NCBI RefSeq assembly: GCF_014207135.1
Contig: NZ_JACHCC010000009.1
Location: 124,001 to 188,000, forward strand
Direction of reading: 5' to 3'
Source: Pedobacter cryoconitis
Lineage (GTDB): Bacteria > Bacteroidota > Bacteroidia > Sphingobacteriales > Sphingobacteriaceae
DNA length: 64,000 nucleotides
The notes under the pieces were generated by a model. The model saw nothing but the letters and a program-made list of their open reading frames with translations, made no database searches and had not been told where the DNA came from. Below are positions 32,614-41,027 of the stretch, piece after piece. Every line of letters starts with the position of its first letter. Positions within the stretch are counted from its first letter, which is position 1. Made by a program: the position numbers and the translations under genes.

Positions 32614-33165
32614 TTATTGTGGTTGGACTTGTGGTTTTTTGTATTTGAATAATTTAATATATCTGATATTGAAATCAAGTATTGTATTTGCAGGTAAAAA
32701 AACTGATGTACCATTTGCAGCTGGTAAAGCACTGACTACTACGTTCTGATACGCCATTGTCGAAGGGACGATCAATCTGATCTGCCCTCCCGGACCAATC
32801 AACGGGATACCTCTCTGCCAGCCCTCTATCGCGGTATTGAGAACAAATTTGGTCGCCAGACTATCCACTAATGTCGCCGTTGAATCATATAACACTCCGC
32901 TATTCATTACTCTGCCGATATAACGTACCTGCACCGTGTCAAGAGCAGGATCAATAGTAACCTTCGCTCCTCCCTGGTTGATGACCTGATAATATAATCC
33001 CTCAGGCGATTTCGTCATTGGTAATTTCAGAGAATCTACATAATGTTGAATCAAAGCCTCATCAATAGCAAACTGTGTGGCCTTGTCATAAGCAGGTCCC
33101 GTTTTACAAGCTGCAAAAAAACATGCCACTACAATAATCAACAATAGAGATTTGCTTTTCAACAT
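32614..33165 (-). CDS. Single-domain FKBP-type prolyl isomerase lipoprotein
   Basis: This 183-residue protein has a lipoprotein signal (FFAAC, C20) followed by one FKBP domain (VRYIGRVMNSGVLYDS near residues 85-100, GWQRGIPLIGPGGQIRLIVPS near 116-136). The start at 33165 (MLKSKSLLL) gives a proper signal peptide. The longer frame adds 21 residues that do not resemble one. It precedes the two-domain FKBP gene by 3 nt, so both are likely co-translated. The role is folding of periplasmic or outer membrane proteins. Confidence 0.86.
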   Translation of the reverse strand: MLKSKSLLLIIVVACFFAACKTGPAYDKATQFAIDEALIQHYVDSLKLPMTKSPEGLYYQVINQGGAKVTIDPALDTVQVRYIGRVMNSGVLYDSTATLVDSLATKFVLNTAIEGWQRGIPLIGPGGQIRLIVPSTMAYQNVVVSALPAANGTSVFLPANTILDFNIRYIKLFKYKKPQVQPQ

Positions 33166-33230
33166 ATTGCACAAAAATAGTCTTTTATTAGGGATGGCAC
33201 AATATTTAACCAATTTTAACAAATACAAAA

Positions 33231-33260
33231 AAAAGCGCCCTCCGGTCCGGGGGCGCTTTT
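33231..33260 (-). terminator. Terminator of the beta-oxidation operon
   Basis: The perfect 10-bp stem AAAAGCGCCC / GGGCGCTTTT has a 10-nt GC-rich loop. The preceding A run reads as T on the minus strand. It lies 16 nt beyond the acyl-CoA dehydrogenase stop. Confidence 0.88.
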
Positions 33261-33276
33261 AAAAAATTATTGGTTA

Positions 33277-35067
33277 TTAGAAACAATATTTATTTGCGGC
33301 AATCAGTTGCTGTGCAACTTTCTGACGGGCATCCTTTACATTAAATGGCTCTACTTTCGTAAACCTTTTCAACCCTACCAGCATCATACGCTGTTCATCT
33401 CCTTCGGCAAAAGCCCATAAAGCTTCTTTTCCGGCTTTCTGTAAAGCGTCAACTGCTTCGACAAAATAGATACGCATCATGTTTAACTGCCCTTCACAAG
33501 CTTCAGCACCCCTTAAACTCACTAGTTTTTCAGTTCTTAACATAACAGATTCGGCCACATATACGTAACTGGCCATATCTGCAATATTCATCAGAATCTC
33601 CTGTTCTTTAGACAAGCTCAACATCAGTTTCTGAACTGCGGCACCTGCAACCATTAAAGTCGCTTTTTTCAGATTCTTAATAATTTTCTTTTCTGCTGCA
33701 AAAAGAGTGTCATCCTCCTCACCAAAATCAGGGATAGACATCAGTTCGGCAGCCACAGCTGTAGCCGGCGTCATTAAGTCGAGTTCACCTTTCATGGCTC
33801 TTTTCAACATCATATCAACAGTTAACAACCTGTTGATTTCATTTGTACCTTCAAAGATTCTGTTAATCCTAGCATCACGGTAGGCTCTGTCCATCGGTGC
33901 ATCAGCAGAGAAGCCCATACCACCATAAATCTGAACACCTTCATCTACCACATAATCCAAAGCTTCAGAACCCCAGACTTTCAGAATTGCACATTCTACA
34001 GCAAATTGCTCCGTAGACTTCAGTTTAGCTTTACTCTGATCCATCCCGCCAGCAACTAAAGTTTCATAGGCATCGTCAATATTCTGACCGGCACGATAAT
34101 TAGCCGACTCAACCGCATAAACTTTTGTTGCCATTTCGGCCAGTTTAAAACGGATGGCACCGTATTTAGAAATCTGACGTTCAAACTGGATACGCTCATT
34201 AGAATAATTGACCGCAGTGCTGATTACAGCTTTTGAAGCACCAACAGCCGCGGCGGCCAGTTTAATCCTTCCAATATTTAAAATATTAACAGCGATCTTG
34301 AATCCATTTTCACGTTCTGACAGCATGTTTTCTACCGGAACCTGGCAATCGTTGAAAAACACCTGTCTGGTAGATGATCCTTTGATACCCATTTTATGTT
34401 CTTCAGGGTTCATGGTGACACCTCCAAACGCACGCTCTACGATAAATGCAGTCAGGTTTTTATCATCATCAATTTTTGCAAAAACAATAAAGATATCTGC
34501 AAAACCACCGTTTGTGATCCACATTTTCTGACCGTTAATCACATAGTGTTTACCATCTGCGGATAACTTAGCTTTGGTTTTACCTGAATTTGCATCAGAT
34601 CCTGAGTTAGGCTCTGTCAGGCAATAAGCAGCTTTCCACTCACCTGAGCCTAGTTTAGGTATATATTTCGCTTTCTGCTCTTCATTTCCATAATATAAAA
34701 TTGGCAAAGTACCAATCCCGGTATGTGCTGATAAAGCAACTGCAAACGAATGGCCAGCACCAATTACATCAGCAACAAGCATAGAGGTATTGAAGTTTTT
34801 ACCATAACCACCGTATTCTTCAGGAATAGAAACACCCAGGATACCCAGTTCACCAGCTTTAGTCACCAGCGACTGCATTAAGCCTTCTTCCATTTTATCA
34901 ATACGCTCCAGGTTCGGATACACTTCTGCTGTCAGGAAATCCCTGCAGGTTTGGGCGATCATCTGTTGCTCTTCGTCAAATTCCTCAGGAATAAATACAT
35001 CCTGGTATGTGGTTTCCTTTATTAAAAACTCGCCACCTTTTACTTTTGTTTTGTCTGTAGTTTCCAT
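33277..35067 (-). CDS. fadE: Acyl-CoA dehydrogenase (FadE, long C-terminal type)
   Basis: This 596-residue flavoenzyme introduces the trans-2 double bond into acyl-CoA. The standard three-part fold is visible. The FAD region has YCLTEPNSGSDANSGKTKA near residue 145, and the RIFEGTNEINR segment near residue 400 holds the catalytic glutamate. A C-terminal extension of about 170 residues (MMLKRAMKGELD..) is typical of B. subtilis FadE-like and very-long-chain types. The start METTDKTK at 35067 is chosen over a longer frame that reads out of the thiolase gene. It is the last gene of the MarR-fadN-fadA-fadE operon, 13 nt after the thiolase. Confidence 0.9.
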   Translation of the reverse strand: METTDKTKVKGGEFLIKETTYQDVFIPEEFDEEQQMIAQTCRDFLTAEVYPNLERIDKMEEGLMQSLVTKAGELGILGVSIPEEYGGYGKNFNTSMLVADVIGAGHSFAVALSAHTGIGTLPILYYGNEEQKAKYIPKLGSGEWKAAYCLTEPNSGSDANSGKTKAKLSADGKHYVINGQKMWITNGGFADIFIVFAKIDDDKNLTAFIVERAFGGVTMNPEEHKMGIKGSSTRQVFFNDCQVPVENMLSERENGFKIAVNILNIGRIKLAAAAVGASKAVISTAVNYSNERIQFERQISKYGAIRFKLAEMATKVYAVESANYRAGQNIDDAYETLVAGGMDQSKAKLKSTEQFAVECAILKVWGSEALDYVVDEGVQIYGGMGFSADAPMDRAYRDARINRIFEGTNEINRLLTVDMMLKRAMKGELDLMTPATAVAAELMSIPDFGEEDDTLFAAEKKIIKNLKKATLMVAGAAVQKLMLSLSKEQEILMNIADMASYVYVAESVMLRTEKLVSLRGAEACEGQLNMMRIYFVEAVDALQKAGKEALWAFAEGDEQRMMLVGLKRFTKVEPFNVKDARQKVAQQLIAANKYCF

Positions 35068-35080
35068 GTTAGTCTTTAAA

Positions 35081-36259
35081 TTATAGTAGTTCAAAAATAC
35101 CGGCAGCACCCTGCCCGCTACCCACACACATTGTCACCATTCCGTATTTACCATTTCTGCGTTTCAGCTCATGGAATAACTGTACGGAAAGTTTTGCACC
35201 GGTACAGCCCAGCGGGTGTCCAAGAGCGATCGCCCCTCCATTCACATTGACAATATCAGGATTGATTCCAAGGGTCCTGACAACAGCCAGTGACTGCGAA
35301 GCAAAAGCCTCATTCAGTTCGATCAGATCCATCTGTTCTAAAGTCAACCCTGCTTTCTTTAAAGCCAGAGGAATAGCTTCAATAGGACCTATTCCCATGA
35401 TTCTTGGGGGTACACCTTTTACGCCATAACTTACCAGGCGTGCAATCGGATCAATGCCCAGCTCTTTAAGTTTACTTTCTGATACCACAATTACAAAAGC
35501 CGCCCCATCTGAAGTCTGAGAAGAGTTTCCTGCAGTCACACTTCCATCAGCGGCAAAAACCGGTTTTAGTTTAGCCAGCTTATCCAGAGTGGTATCCGCA
35601 CGCGGTCCTTCATCTGTATCCACCACATAATTCCTTGTTTTCTTTTTCATCTGACCATCCAGGTAGTTCTCCGTAACAGTGATCGGTGCAACACCAGCTT
35701 TCAAATGACCATTTTTTATCGCTTCCACAGCTTTCATATTGGATTTGAAAGCAAATTCATCCTGGTCCTCCCTGCTTACTTTATATTCATTCGCTACAGC
35801 TTCAGCAGTTAACCCCATTCCCCAGTACCAATCAGGGTTCTTTTTAGCTACTTCAAAATTAGGAACCACTTTCCAGCCACCGAATGGCATACCTGACATG
35901 ACCTCTACACCGCCGGCAATAATACAGTCGGCCATTCCGCTTTTAATTTTTGCTACTGCAGTAGCTATAGTTTCCAAACCAGATGCACAATATCTGTTTA
36001 CGGTAACACCCGGAACCTTATCTGTATCCAGTCCCATCAAAGAAACCATACGGCCTATATTCAGGCCCTGCTCAGCTTCTGGTGTCGCATTTCCAACAAT
36101 GACATCATCTATTTGTTCTTTATCCAGATTAGGTACTGAGGCCACTAATTGTCTGATTACATCTGCAGCCAGATCATCGGCCCTGGTAAAACGGAATACG
36201 CCTCGTGGTGCTTTACCAACTGCTGTACGTAATCCTGCTATGATATATGCTTCTTGCAT
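35081..36259 (-). CDS. fadA: Acetyl-CoA C-acyltransferase (thiolase)
   Basis: This 392-residue thiolase cleaves 3-ketoacyl-CoA with CoA. Active-site residues are C91 in NRYCASGLETI, H348 in ALGHPLGCTG and C378 in MCVGSGQGAAG. The length fits the degradative class. The gene is third in the operon, 30 nt after fadN and 13 nt before fadE. The order multifunctional protein, thiolase, acyl-CoA dehydrogenase equals the B. subtilis fadNAE operon, which supports a complete degradative cycle encoded in one transcript. Confidence 0.94.
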   Translation of the reverse strand: MQEAYIIAGLRTAVGKAPRGVFRFTRADDLAADVIRQLVASVPNLDKEQIDDVIVGNATPEAEQGLNIGRMVSLMGLDTDKVPGVTVNRYCASGLETIATAVAKIKSGMADCIIAGGVEVMSGMPFGGWKVVPNFEVAKKNPDWYWGMGLTAEAVANEYKVSREDQDEFAFKSNMKAVEAIKNGHLKAGVAPITVTENYLDGQMKKKTRNYVVDTDEGPRADTTLDKLAKLKPVFAADGSVTAGNSSQTSDGAAFVIVVSESKLKELGIDPIARLVSYGVKGVPPRIMGIGPIEAIPLALKKAGLTLEQMDLIELNEAFASQSLAVVRTLGINPDIVNVNGGAIALGHPLGCTGAKLSVQLFHELKRRNGKYGMVTMCVGSGQGAAGIFELL

Positions 36260-36289
36260 GTCTTTATATTTTTAATAAAAATCCAACGA

Positions 36290-38698
36290 TTAATTACGAA
36301 GTGCCTTACCCTTAGTCACAATACTCTGAATTCGTTCCAAAGTTTTCCTTTCACCACAAAGGGAAAGGAAAGCCTCTCTTTCCAGATCCAGCAAATACTG
36401 CTCTGTTACTTCCGTAGGAGATGACAAATCACCCCCGCACATTACATAACCCAATTTTTCTGAAATCTTCTTATCATGTTCAGAGATATAATGACCTGAA
36501 TACATAGTATTAGCACCTGCATATACGATTCCCAGTCCTTGTTTCCCTAATACCCTGATGTCATTTCTTCTTACAGGCTGGGTATAACCTGCATCAGCAA
36601 GCTCAATAGCCTTTGCTTTAGCATCAGCAATTAACCTGCTCCGGTTCATAGTAACCGAAAATTTATCTTTTTGCAGATAGCCCAGCTCAAATGCTTCCAG
36701 AGCTGAAGTAGATACTTTTGCCATTCCAATCGTCAGGAAACGGTCTTTTAACACGTTCTGAACAATCTGGTCATCCTTATATTCGTCCGAAGCACGTAAA
36801 GCAAATTCTTTAGTACCTCCGCCGCCAGGAATAACACCCACACCAAATTCTACCAATCCCATATAGGTTTCTGCATTTAGCTGCACATGATCTGCATGCA
36901 GGCTGAATTCACATCCACCACCTAAGGTCAGATTATGAGGAGCAACTACAACCGGAATAGAAGAATATCTGATTCTCATCGAAGTATTCTGGAAAGTCCG
37001 GATAGCCAGGTTTAATTCATCCCATTCCTGCTCAACAGCCATCATGAAAATCATTCCGACATTCGCACCAGCCGAGAAGTTCGCACCATCATTACCAATA
37101 ACCACACCTCTGTAATCTTTTTCAGCAAGATCTATAGCTTTATTAATCGCCTGAAGCGTGTCACCACCGATAGTATTCATTTTAGAGTGAAACTCTACAT
37201 TCAAAATTCCATCACCTAAATCAAGAATAGATGCACCTGAGTTTTTCCAGATCGTTTTAGTTGTACGGATATTATCCAGGATAATAAATGAGTCGGCACC
37301 TGGTAATGCCTTATAGCTTTTAGATGGGATATCGTAATATTTTTTAACGCCATCCTCCACTTTATAAAATGATGTATGACCAGCAGCAAGCATCTCATGA
37401 ACCCAGGCAGCAGCTTCATGCCCATACTTTTTCATGCCTTCCAGTGATTCTTTAATACCTACGGCATCCCAAACTTCAAATGGCCCTAAATCCCATCCAA
37501 ACCCCGCACGCAATGCATCATCAATTCTGTATAATTCATCAGCTATTTCCGGAATTCTGTCCGATACATATTCAAACAGTCCAAAGAAAGAATGTCTGAA
37601 TACCTCAGCAGCTTTATCCTTACCAGCAGCGAAGACCTTCATCCTGTCTCTGACATTCTCAATAGGTTTGGTCAGGTCCAGTGTAGCAGATTTAACTTTT
37701 TCCTGAGGACGGTATTCCATCGTTTTCAGATCAAGCGCTAAAATTTCTGTTTTACCGTCAGCAGTTTTTGTTTTTTTATAGAAACCCTGTTTCGTTTTAT
37801 CACCCAGCCATTTATTTTCTTCCATTTTGACTACATAGTCAGGAAGTCTGAATAACTCGTGGGCTTTATCCTCAGGACAGTTATCAAATAATCCTTTAGA
37901 CACCTTAATCATAGTATCCAGACCTACCACATCAGAAGTACGGAAAGTAGCCGATTTTGGTCTGCCTAATGCAGGCCCGGTAAACTTATCAACTTCTTCA
38001 ACAGTGAGGTCAAGCTTTTCAACCAGGTGTAATAAAGCCATCATAGAATATACACCTACCCTGTTTGCAATGAAAGCCGGAGTATCTTTACATAAAACTG
38101 TAGTTTTACCTAAAAATTTGTCTCCATAATGCATCAGAAAATCTACCAGCTCAGGTTTAGTATGAGGAGTTGGAATAATTTCCAGTAAACGCAGATAACG
38201 CGGCGGATTAAAGAAGTGTGTTCCGCAGAAGTTTGCCTTAAAGTCTTCACTTCTTCCTTCAGTCATTAAATGTATAGGAATTCCTGATGTATTGGAGGTA
38301 ATCAGCGTCCCCGCTTTGCGGAATTGCTCAACCTGTTCAAATACCTTTTTCTTAATATCAAGATTTTCCACTACAACTTCAATAATCCAGTCTACGCCGG
38401 CAATTTTTGACATATCAGTATCAAAATTCCCTGTCGTAATCTTATTGACTACTTTTTTAGTGTAAACCGGAGAAGGATTGGTTTTAATGGCATTTTGTAA
38501 TGCTGCATTAACGATACGGTTCCTGACCGCCGGATGATCCAGCGTTAACCCTTTCGCTGTTTCCTCAGGGCTAAGTTCTTTCGGCGCAATATCTAACAAC
38601 AATACTTCTACACCTATATTCGCAAAGTGACAAGCAATGCGTGAGCCCATGATACCGGAGCCTAATACCGCTACTTTATTTATCTTTTTGTTCATCAT
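36290..38698 (-). CDS. fadN: 3-hydroxyacyl-CoA dehydrogenase / enoyl-CoA hydratase fusion
   Basis: This 802-residue two-function enzyme oxidises 3-hydroxyacyl-CoA with NAD+ and hydrates 2-enoyl-CoA. The N-terminal dehydrogenase has the NAD motif GSGIMGSRIA at 13-22 and the catalytic region FCGTHFFNPPRYL near 158-170. The C-terminal half holds the crotonase-like hydratase (about residues 490-690, GANFSAGANVGMIF, NLTLGGGCEFSLHAD). The order is dehydrogenase first, as in B. subtilis FadN and unlike E. coli FadB. The start overlaps the 3' end of the marR gene by 23 nt, so the two are translationally linked. Confidence 0.92.
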   Translation of the reverse strand: MMNKKINKVAVLGSGIMGSRIACHFANIGVEVLLLDIAPKELSPEETAKGLTLDHPAVRNRIVNAALQNAIKTNPSPVYTKKVVNKITTGNFDTDMSKIAGVDWIIEVVVENLDIKKKVFEQVEQFRKAGTLITSNTSGIPIHLMTEGRSEDFKANFCGTHFFNPPRYLRLLEIIPTPHTKPELVDFLMHYGDKFLGKTTVLCKDTPAFIANRVGVYSMMALLHLVEKLDLTVEEVDKFTGPALGRPKSATFRTSDVVGLDTMIKVSKGLFDNCPEDKAHELFRLPDYVVKMEENKWLGDKTKQGFYKKTKTADGKTEILALDLKTMEYRPQEKVKSATLDLTKPIENVRDRMKVFAAGKDKAAEVFRHSFFGLFEYVSDRIPEIADELYRIDDALRAGFGWDLGPFEVWDAVGIKESLEGMKKYGHEAAAWVHEMLAAGHTSFYKVEDGVKKYYDIPSKSYKALPGADSFIILDNIRTTKTIWKNSGASILDLGDGILNVEFHSKMNTIGGDTLQAINKAIDLAEKDYRGVVIGNDGANFSAGANVGMIFMMAVEQEWDELNLAIRTFQNTSMRIRYSSIPVVVAPHNLTLGGGCEFSLHADHVQLNAETYMGLVEFGVGVIPGGGGTKEFALRASDEYKDDQIVQNVLKDRFLTIGMAKVSTSALEAFELGYLQKDKFSVTMNRSRLIADAKAKAIELADAGYTQPVRRNDIRVLGKQGLGIVYAGANTMYSGHYISEHDKKISEKLGYVMCGGDLSSPTEVTEQYLLDLEREAFLSLCGERKTLERIQSIVTKGKALRN

Positions 38699-39134
38699 TT
38701 CCTGTAGTTACTGTATATGCTAAAGTGAGTTTATTTAGTTTTTGTAGAGTTTGTACCAGGTTGTTCTTTTCTGGTACTGTCAAATGATTATTCAGATACT
38801 CATTGAAGGAACGAACCACTCCTTTGGCCAGCTGCCGTTTCTCTCTTCCGTAGTCCGTCAGAAAAACTTTCACCGATCTTTTATCTCCGGACGATGCCTC
38901 CCTGTATATTAATCCCGATTCTTCCATATTGTTTAACATCCTGGATAAGCTAGTTGCTTTCACCCCTAGTAGTCCGGCAAGCTGAGAGACTGCAGTACCA
39001 TCCTGATCGATATTAATCAGCACATAACCAATAGCTTGAGTAATTCCAAAGCCCGATGCGATCTGATTATAGGTATTTGACATGTTCTGCCAAACGACTT
39101 TTAATAAATAATCTATTGTTTCCTGTTGTTTCAT
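38676..39134 (-). CDS. MarR family regulator of the beta-oxidation operon
   Basis: This 152-residue winged-helix regulator has its recognition region at about residues 52-75 (TAVSQLAGLLGVKATSLSRMLNNMEESGLI) and the wing with the sequence SSGDKRSVKVFL. The dimer is probably held by the terminal helices. It is the first gene of the operon with fadN, fadA and fadE, overlapping fadN by 23 nt. Acyl-CoA responsive repression is a reasonable inference from position and from known MarR-type fatty acid regulators. A 12-bp dyad over its transcription start supports autoregulation. Confidence 0.9.
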   Translation of the reverse strand: MKQQETIDYLLKVVWQNMSNTYNQIASGFGITQAIGYVLINIDQDGTAVSQLAGLLGVKATSLSRMLNNMEESGLIYREASSGDKRSVKVFLTDYGREKRQLAKGVVRSFNEYLNNHLTVPEKNNLVQTLQKLNKLTLAYTVTTGNDEQKDK

Positions 39135-39141
39135 TAATTAC

Positions 39142-39186
39142 TATGCTTGCATAACAAAGCTAAAGAATAAAAAACTGGTATCCAAG
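39142..39186 (-). promoter_or_regulatory. Promoter and candidate MarR operator of the beta-oxidation operon
   Basis: The minus-strand TAGCTTTG (39155-39162) matches the -7 consensus TAnnTTTG. TTGG (39182-39185) lies 19 bp upstream as the -33 element. The 12-bp dyad TATGC-TT-GCATA (39142-39153) covers the expected start site, 8 nt before the marR start codon. It is a likely autorepression site, although the binder is inferred. Confidence 0.6.
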
Positions 39187-39386
39187 AAACTATCATGATT
39201 TTTCAAATCTCATTACAACACGAAATGAACCGAGCTTGCGAGCTCATTGATACAAATAAAAATATCAATACAGATCAAAATTAGGATAGCTTCATAACCG
39301 CTAAAACCGCCGAAGGCAGCTCGAAGACAAAACAAACAATAAACACTACTGAGAAAACAATTATATACTGATGAAAAAAAGATCAC

Positions 39387-39421
39387 AAAAAAAGCCGCCA
39401 GGATTGACCCTGGCGGCTTTT
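39387..39421 (-). terminator. Terminator of the ompA gene
   Basis: The perfect 12-bp stem AAAGCCGCCAGG / CCTGGCGGCTTT has a 6-nt loop, with a preceding A run that reads as T on the minus strand. It lies 18 nt past the OmpA stop. Confidence 0.9.
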
Positions 39422-39438
39422 GCTAAAATGGTTTCAGA

Positions 39439-40776
39439 CTAGTATAAAGTAAATTCTACTCTTCTGTTTTTCTGACGACCAGCTGCAGTTTTGTTAGTTG
39501 CAATTGGTTGGTTTTTACCGTAACCAGTAGCTTCGATTCTAGATGCATTAGCACCTTGAGAAACTAAGTAAGCTTTAACTGACTCAGCTCTGTCTTTAGA
39601 TAATCTCATGTTCAGATCAGCTGAACCAGTGTTATCTGTATGACCCGCTAATTTCAAGCTGAAGTTTTTAGTTACTAATAAGTTAGCAACACGGTTTAAT
39701 GATGGGTAAGATTTAGCTCTGATAGTAGCTTTTGCTAAATCAAATTCTAAGTCTTTAATCGCTTGTTTAACAACTTTACGATCCGCTTCAGTAACGATTA
39801 CTTTTTCAGTAACGATTGGAGCAGGAGCAACTAATGGACATCCAGAACCATCAACAACTGTTCCAGCTGGAGTGTTAGGACATTTATCCAATTTATCAGC
39901 AACACCATCACCGTCTGAATCTTTTAATAAGTCAGCCATTTCAGTTCTTAATTTAGCGTTTTCAGATTTCTGAGCATCTAAGTCGCTTTTTAAAGAATTA
40001 GCAAGGTTTTTAGCCTGAAGAGCTTCGTCATAAGTAGCTGCTACCGGATTGCTGAAAGCTAATTGTTTTCCTTTTCCTAAAGCAAATTCTAAACCTGCGT
40101 GAGCATAGTTGAATTTATCGCTGTGGTTAGTTGAACGGTAAGTACCATCCAGGTTATCACCATCAACAAAATAAACTGACCAGCCTAAATCAAAATTAAC
40201 TTTTTCAGAAACTTTGAATTTAGCACCAATTCCTACAGGAATGATCAATTCTTTTACATTTTTTGGATATTGTACAGATGCACCACCAGCAGTAGTTACA
40301 GTTGGTTTGTAACCAGCTAAACCAGCACCACCAGATACATATAATTGTAATGCATCTTGTTTTCTGAACATATCGATGTTGAAGATGTTAACTTCAGCAT
40401 TTAAACTTGCAGCATAATTCAAATCAGTTTTGAAAGCAGTATTTCCGCCGATGATAGCAGGACCTTTACCGTCATTGTATGATTTCGAGTTATCGCCTTT
40501 CAATTTACCTCTGATTCCGTCTAATCTTAAAGAGAAGTATGGAGTAAATTGTTTTTTGATATACAGACCGTAACCAAAGCTAGATTTGTTTTCTGAAAAA
40601 TCATTGTGGCCACCTAGTGGAGAAGTTGGTGTTAAAACACCAGCGTTTACACCGATAGACCAAGTACTGAACTGTTGTGCAGCATTACTTACTGGTTGTT
40701 CCTGAGCTTGGGCAGCACCACCAATAAAAAGGGCAGCTATTGCTACCGGCAAACTTTTAAATAATTTTTGTTTCAT
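39439..40776 (-). CDS. Major OmpA family outer membrane protein
   Basis: This 445-residue protein has a signal peptide (about residues 1-24, ending GGAAQAQ). Residues about 30-240 form an 8-stranded beta-barrel domain. A coiled segment follows, then a calcium-binding TSP3-like linker (DSDGDGVADKLDKCPNTPAG), and a C-terminal OmpA-like peptidoglycan-binding domain (LAGHTDNTGSADLNMRLSKDRAESVKAYL). It anchors the outer membrane to the cell wall. Codon use looks strongly biased, as expected for an abundant protein. It has a long structured leader and its own terminator. Confidence 0.93.
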   Translation of the reverse strand: MKQKLFKSLPVAIAALFIGGAAQAQEQPVSNAAQQFSTWSIGVNAGVLTPTSPLGGHNDFSENKSSFGYGLYIKKQFTPYFSLRLDGIRGKLKGDNSKSYNDGKGPAIIGGNTAFKTDLNYAASLNAEVNIFNIDMFRKQDALQLYVSGGAGLAGYKPTVTTAGGASVQYPKNVKELIIPVGIGAKFKVSEKVNFDLGWSVYFVDGDNLDGTYRSTNHSDKFNYAHAGLEFALGKGKQLAFSNPVAATYDEALQAKNLANSLKSDLDAQKSENAKLRTEMADLLKDSDGDGVADKLDKCPNTPAGTVVDGSGCPLVAPAPIVTEKVIVTEADRKVVKQAIKDLEFDLAKATIRAKSYPSLNRVANLLVTKNFSLKLAGHTDNTGSADLNMRLSKDRAESVKAYLVSQGANASRIEATGYGKNQPIATNKTAAGRQKNRRVEFTLY

Positions 40777-40868
40777 AATATATGTTTAATAAAAAATAGT
40801 TCTGGTATTTTTTGATACTTAAGCAATATCTATACCAATTAGTTTATGCCTTCCTGAACCTCTGTAAA

Positions 40869-40914
40869 GCAGGTTTTTCTTCATAAACTGTAGTTTTATC
40901 GAAGCAAAACCTGC
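40869..40914 (-). ncRNA. 46-nt long imperfect hairpin in the ompA leader
   Basis: The arms GCAGGTTTT / AAAACCTGC, then CTTC / GAAG, then ATAAACT / AGTTTTAT (one bulge) form a near-continuous stem with a 2-nt loop. It lies in the expected 5' leader of ompA, about 93-138 nt before the start codon. No T run follows, so it is not a typical terminator. Confidence 0.6.
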
Positions 40915-40947
40915 CATTTTAAATGAACAGAATTGTATAATATGGCG

Positions 40948-40979
40948 CCAAGTTAGGAATTATAAAGAACCCTGACAAA
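40948..40979 (-). promoter_or_regulatory. Promoter of ompA
   Basis: The minus strand has TTTG (40976-40979), a 20-bp spacer, and TAACTTGG (40948-40955), with one mismatch to TAnnTTTG. Transcription is expected to start about 165 nt before the ompA start codon. Confidence 0.55.
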
Positions 40980-41027
40980 TATTTTTCATCCCCGACACAA
41001 TATAAATTACTATTTAAACATATTTTT

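Larger units (their letters stand above)
39135..39438. other. 304-nt region: beta-oxidation operon promoter and ompA terminator
   Basis: I see no gene. From left to right it holds the MarR operator and promoter (39142-39186), AT-rich DNA with a small GAGCT-TGCG-AGCTC hairpin at 39232-39245, and the OmpA terminator (39387-39421). Confidence 0.6.

Noticed and set aside
35739..36275. A 178-residue plus-strand frame inside the thiolase gene
   Set aside because: It is antisense to conserved active-site coding sequence and proline/serine/threonine-rich with no recognisable domain, so it is a shadow.
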